From NCBI GenBank assembly GCA_026389635.1, contig JAPLHM010000171.1, positions 1 through 16,111 on the forward strand: 16,111 bases of DNA, in the 5' to 3' direction. The position numbers and the translations under genes are program-made. The notes beneath the pieces are model-generated. The model was not told the DNA's origin, ran no database searches, and was given only the letters and a program-made list of their open reading frames with translations. Source of the DNA: Chloroflexota bacterium (GTDB taxonomy: Bacteria > Chloroflexota > Dehalococcoidia > GIF9 > UBA5629). Below, piece after piece: positions 13,467 to 16,111 of the stretch; the first letter of the stretch is position 1; each line of letters opens with the position of its first letter.

Positions 13467-14303
13467 GTGATAGATACAAAAACAGGGATACGAGAACCGG
13501 TAAGGTACACCGTGTCGGAGAGGCCCGTAACCTTCGGCACTAAAGGTGTAAAACTTAATGGGACCCTCTTCATGCCGTCCGGCGCAAACAAATACGGCCG
13601 CCTTCCCGGCGCGGTCATGTGCCACGGCTACGGCGGTGATAGCACCGCATTCGAAAACAGCGCGAAGACGCTGGCCTCAGAGGGCGTAATTGCCCTGACC
13701 TTTGATTTCCGCGGCCACGGCTATAGCGGCGGGACTCTCGACGGCAGTATTGTGAACGATGTTTTGGACGCCTGGGATTTCCTGCACAGCCAGCCGGAGG
13801 TCGACCACAGGAGCATGGGCTTGATAGGACACAGCATGGGCGCCTTCTCGGCCATTTTAGCAGCAGGCAAGATCAAAAGGGCAAAGGTGCTGGTGGCCCT
13901 GGCCTGCCCCGCTGAAATCAAAAATAAAATTATCAGGAACCCCGATCATTTCGCCCATCCACTGCTGCGCTTGATAGCCAGGTCGATATTTCAATGTTTC
14001 AACCTGATCTACAAAGTCAGGATACGCGTGGACTGGAGGAGATTCCTGGAATTCTGGATCAAAAAGAAACCTTCAGAGGCGCTGGCCGGCCTAGAAGACT
14101 GCGCAAAGCTCTTCGTCTTCTGCTTAGGCGACCAGACGTCTCCCTACAACAGGTTTCTGTATTCCTACGCCATGGCCAGTGAGCCAAAACAGGTCATGAT
14201 CTCAACCGGGCATCATACTTCGATGATTGAACCGGGCGACCTGCGCACTCAATGGCAAAAATGGGCGGTGGGCGCGCTGCACGGCAGACACCCCACCCGC
14301 TGA
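13467..14303 (+). CDS. Alpha/beta hydrolase (serine esterase/peptidase-like)
   Basis: This 278-residue protein has the alpha/beta-hydrolase landmarks. The oxyanion-hole region is CHGYGGDS (52-59), followed by FDFRGHGYSGG (79-89). The nucleophile elbow is GHSMGA with S123. The likely acid is D222 in CLGDQTSP and the likely base H249 or H250 in STGHHTSM. A cap of about 60 residues, rich in basic and aromatic residues (150-205), lies between strands and would define the substrate. No signal peptide, so cytoplasmic. Substrate is unknown; it resembles uncharacterised S9/serine aminopeptidase-like hydrolases. The GTG start is chosen because AAGGGAG lies eight bases upstream and the translation from it fits the fold. 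The gene appears to be monocistronic between a terminator and a palindrome. Confidence 0.88.
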   Translation: MIDTKTGIREPVRYTVSERPVTFGTKGVKLNGTLFMPSGANKYGRLPGAVMCHGYGGDSTAFENSAKTLASEGVIALTFDFRGHGYSGGTLDGSIVNDVLDAWDFLHSQPEVDHRSMGLIGHSMGAFSAILAAGKIKRAKVLVALACPAEIKNKIIRNPDHFAHPLLRLIARSIFQCFNLIYKVRIRVDWRRFLEFWIKKKPSEALAGLEDCAKLFVFCLGDQTSPYNRFLYSYAMASEPKQVMISTGHHTSMIEPGDLRTQWQKWAVGALHGRHPTR

Positions 14304-14336
14304 CAGCCAATCACCACAGTTTAAACCTCCTTATTT

Positions 14337-14367
14337 GGAACAGGGGACCGGGACGGTCCCCTGTTCC
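14337..14367. repeat. REP-like 14-bp perfect palindrome
   Basis: GGAACAGGGGACCG (14337-14350) and its exact complement (14354-14367) flank the loop GGA. No T-run follows on either strand. From memory, palindromes of this GGAACAGGGGAC type recur between genes in many anaerobes, often linked to REP-type elements. It could still serve as a transcription barrier after the hydrolase. Confidence 0.7.
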
Positions 14368-14386
14368 ATTACACATCATGCTGCTG

Positions 14387-14392
14387 TATAAT
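14387..14392 (+). promoter_or_regulatory. -10 element just upstream of the DinB-like gene
   Basis: A perfect TATAAT ends 10 bases before the ATG at 14403. The hexamer 17 bases upstream (TTCCAT) is a poor -35. There is no Shine-Dalgarno sequence, so the mRNA is probably leaderless or nearly so. Confidence 0.5.
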
Positions 14393-14402
14393 CCCCTTCA
14401 CA

Positions 14403-14876
14403 ATGAATCACATTTCACTGGCAGATGAACTCAGCGTTAGGGTAGGAGCTTTTTATAGGGTGTACCGCGGCCTGGACGATGATTCAGCCTCCCTACGACC
14501 GGCGGAAGGCGGTTGGTCACCAAAGGAAATAATCGGTCACCTGTTGGATTCAGCCTCAAATAACCACCAGCGTTTTGTCAGGCTGCAGATACAGGAACGG
14601 CTTGTATTCCCCGATTACTGGGAGGACAATGAGAGATGGGTGTCGATCGAACACTTCAACGAATTAAGATTTAGCGACCTGATTTCACTGTGGAAATTGT
14701 ACAACGTTCTGCTGGAAAACATTATCAGGAGTGCGGACCCTGCAAAGCTGCAGAACCGCTGGGAGAGAGTTGACGGCACGACCTCCTCTCTCATAGACCT
14801 GATGGTTGGCTACGTGGAACACGTTAAGGAACACACGGACTCGATCCGCAGAATTCTGGAAAAACTGAAGAGTTAA
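14403..14876 (+). CDS. DinB/YfiT-like four-helix metal-binding protein
   Basis: This 157-residue helical protein resembles the DinB_2 family. The segment GWSPKEIIGHLLDSASNNHQ (37-56) contains the first metal-ligand histidine H46. The last helix has YVEHVKEH with H140 and H144, giving the usual three-His site (Ni or Zn in characterised relatives). Some members act as thiol-dependent S-transferases or hydrolases; most, including those once called damage-inducible, have no known reaction. There is no evidence here for SOS control: no LexA-type box was noticed upstream. The ATG has no ribosome-binding site and a TATAAT 10 bases away. It converges with the histidine kinase gene, only ten bases between the stops. 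The family is likely and the function open. Confidence 0.82.
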   Translation: MNHISLADELSVRVGAFYRVYRGLDDDSASLRPAEGGWSPKEIIGHLLDSASNNHQRFVRLQIQERLVFPDYWEDNERWVSIEHFNELRFSDLISLWKLYNVLLENIIRSADPAKLQNRWERVDGTTSSLIDLMVGYVEHVKEHTDSIRRILEKLKS

Positions 14877-14886
14877 AAGCCGACTA

Positions 14887-15993
14887 TCAGGCCGCAGGCA
14901 GGGTAAAACTGAAGGTGCTTCCCTTGCCGGGTTTGCTCTCCGCCCAAACCCTGCCGCCGTGCAACTCTATATATTTTCGCACCAGCGCCAACCCTATTCC
15001 AGCCCCGCCGTAATTGCGCTGCCGCGCCCTGTCGGCCTTGTAAAAATGGTCGAACACTTTGTCCAGGTCATCAGGATCAATGCCGCTGCCCGTATCGGAC
15101 ACGGAAACTACCACGCTGTTATCCCTGGCCAATACAGCACTGACCTTAATACTGCCGCCGGACACGCTAAAGTGCAGCGCGTTCTCCAGCAGGTTGTGCA
15201 GCACCTGCCTGATACGGCCGCTGTCGATATTGACCTGGGGCAGATCCCCGGCCAGGTCGGCATTCAATAAAACATCCTTGTCCTGGCAACGGGCCTGGAA
15301 GACGGTGACCTCCACATCAATGAGACCTGCCAGGTCCGTTTCCTCAAGGTGAAGTTTTAGCTGCCCGGCTTCGGCCAGCGAAAGCTCGCGAAGGTCGGTG
15401 ATCAGCCGGTTGAGCAGCACAGTTTCATCGTAGACAGGGGCAATCTGCTCCGGTGTGGGCGTGATAACACCGTCCAGCCAGGCTTCGAGGTTGCCCTGGA
15501 CTATGCTGAGCGGGTTGCGCAGCTCGTGGGATACATCCGCCAGCAGTTGTTTGCGGCTCTTTTCTTTCATCTCGAGCTGCTCCGCCATCGTGTTGAAGGC
15601 GGTGGATACGTCGCCCACCTCGTCATCGCTCCTGTGTTTAACTCGCTGGGCCAGGTCGCCGGAGGCTATTTTGCGGGCCGATACCGCCAATTCCCGCATG
15701 GGCCTGGTCACCAGGATACTGACGATGATGCCGAGCGCCACGGCTACCGCAATCGCCACAAAGGCCGCTATGCCGAGCGAACGCTGCGAATCCTCCAGGA
15801 AGGCCTGCTCGGCCTGGCCCAATCCCATCATACCCGTATCGGGTCGCTCGCACATGCAGGTTGCATCATGCTGCTGGCAATAGCTGGTGAAATTGGTATT
15901 AACCGTCTGGTTCACCCAGACAGCCAGTGCCCCGATGCTCAACAGGGCCAGCCCTGCGAAAAGGAGGCTCAGCTTTACGGACAGGTTATTCAT
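14887..15993 (-). CDS. Sensor histidine kinase (BaeS-like) with Cys-rich extracytoplasmic loop
   Basis: This 368-residue kinase has TM1 (about 7-27), an extracytoplasmic loop (28-72), TM2 (73-95), HAMP (about 95-147) and HisKA with the phospho-acceptor H156 in DVSHELRNPLS. The ATPase domain shows N box NLLENA, G1 DTGSGI, F box FDHFYKAD and G2 GGAGIGLALV. All catalytic boxes are intact. It should autophosphorylate and pass phosphate to the response regulator immediately upstream. The short loop holds C39, H42, C46, C48, M55 and M56, suggesting metal or redox sensing (inference). Its ATG lies inside the regulator's 3' end (overlap of eight bases), so the pair is translationally coupled. The signal is unknown. 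It resembles BaeS/CpxA-class kinases by architecture only. Confidence 0.92.
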   Translation of the reverse strand: MNNLSVKLSLLFAGLALLSIGALAVWVNQTVNTNFTSYCQQHDATCMCERPDTGMMGLGQAEQAFLEDSQRSLGIAAFVAIAVAVALGIIVSILVTRPMRELAVSARKIASGDLAQRVKHRSDDEVGDVSTAFNTMAEQLEMKEKSRKQLLADVSHELRNPLSIVQGNLEAWLDGVITPTPEQIAPVYDETVLLNRLITDLRELSLAEAGQLKLHLEETDLAGLIDVEVTVFQARCQDKDVLLNADLAGDLPQVNIDSGRIRQVLHNLLENALHFSVSGGSIKVSAVLARDNSVVVSVSDTGSGIDPDDLDKVFDHFYKADRARQRNYGGAGIGLALVRKYIELHGGRVWAESKPGKGSTFSFTLPAA

Positions 15994-16111
15994 TAGACTG
16001 CTCCAGCTTGTAGCCGACTCCTCGCACTGTTATCACGGGATTATCGGCTTCACCGCCGATTTTACTGAGCTTCTGGCGCATGTTCTTGATATGGGCATCG
16101 ATGGTCCTGTC
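15986..16111 (-). CDS. OmpR/PhoB-family response regulator, C-terminal end (truncated by window edge)
   Basis: The last 41 residues (DRTIDAHIKNMRQKL, then VITVRGVGYKLEQ) match the end of a PhoB/OmpR winged helix. The recognition helix (TIDAHIKNMRQKL) and wing hairpin (VRGVGYKLE) are both visible. The receiver domain lies beyond the window. It should bind DNA when phosphorylated by the adjacent kinase. The stop (15986-15988) is inside the kinase gene, eight bases of overlap, the usual layout of a two-component operon. Target genes cannot be inferred here. Confidence 0.9.
   Translation of the reverse strand, partial: DRTIDAHIKNMRQKLSKIGGEADNPVITVRGVGYKLEQSNE

Noticed and set aside
14337..14367. 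Palindrome as an intrinsic terminator of the hydrolase
   Set aside because: Neither strand has a T-run after the stem, so the intrinsic-terminator reading is weaker than the REP-like one.
14397..14876. SOS regulation of the DinB-like gene
   Set aside because: The family name suggests damage induction, but no LexA-type box was seen upstream and most family members are not SOS genes.
1..16111. CRISPR array, tRNA/rRNA gene, insertion sequence, toxin-antitoxin or phage island
   Set aside because: No regularly spaced repeats, no tRNA- or rRNA-like sequence, and no transposase, integrase or toxin-like reading frame could be recognised by eye on either strand.

Overview
The window (about 55-60% GC, dense, no gap above 225 bases) reads as chromosomal housekeeping DNA. 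The organism is most likely a Chloroflexota bacterium of the Dehalococcoidia type. That placement is an inference: an HspR-type heat-shock repressor sits in a dnaJ-hspR-clpB operon, two DnaJ paralogues lie close together, and a proofreading-defective DNA polymerase I is directly coupled to mutM. No rRNA, tRNA, CRISPR array, insertion sequence or phage gene was seen. All genes look intact; only the first and last are cut by the window edges.

Layout. (1) 1-2041, minus strand: a stress operon under a near-consensus promoter, in the order dnaJ (single zinc site), hspR, an unrecognised 94-residue cysteine-rich protein, and clpB (partial). (2) 2141-2701, minus: a CoA-pyrophosphatase-type Nudix hydrolase, divergent from (3) a complete type I dnaJ at 2847-3956. 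(4) 3992-6980, minus: argF, then der and plsY, which overlap by four bases. (5) argF and polA diverge from back-to-back extended -10 promoters; polA (7102-9825) overlaps mutM by one base. (6) 10758-13244, plus: a HEAT-repeat protein, then an amino-acid dehydrogenase and a six-helix membrane protein of unknown function, closed by a 13-bp hairpin. (7) 13467-14876, plus: an alpha/beta hydrolase, a 14-bp perfect palindrome and a DinB/YfiT-like protein. (8) 14887-16111, minus: a sensor histidine kinase and the end of its OmpR-type response regulator.

How the parts work together. The first operon is a proteostasis unit: HspR probably represses its own operon, and DnaJ and ClpB act with a DnaK encoded elsewhere. 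Der (ribosome assembly), PlsY (phospholipid synthesis), ArgF (arginine), PolA and MutM (DNA repair) are ordinary core functions. The accessory genes are the dehydrogenase/membrane-protein pair, the hydrolase, the DinB-like protein and the two-component system.

No clearly new multi-gene system is evident. The best candidates for something undescribed are the cysteine-rich protein embedded between hspR and clpB, the membrane protein with buried acidic and amide residues, the Cys/His/Met-rich sensor loop of the kinase, and the inverted repeat bracketing the dehydrogenase promoter.
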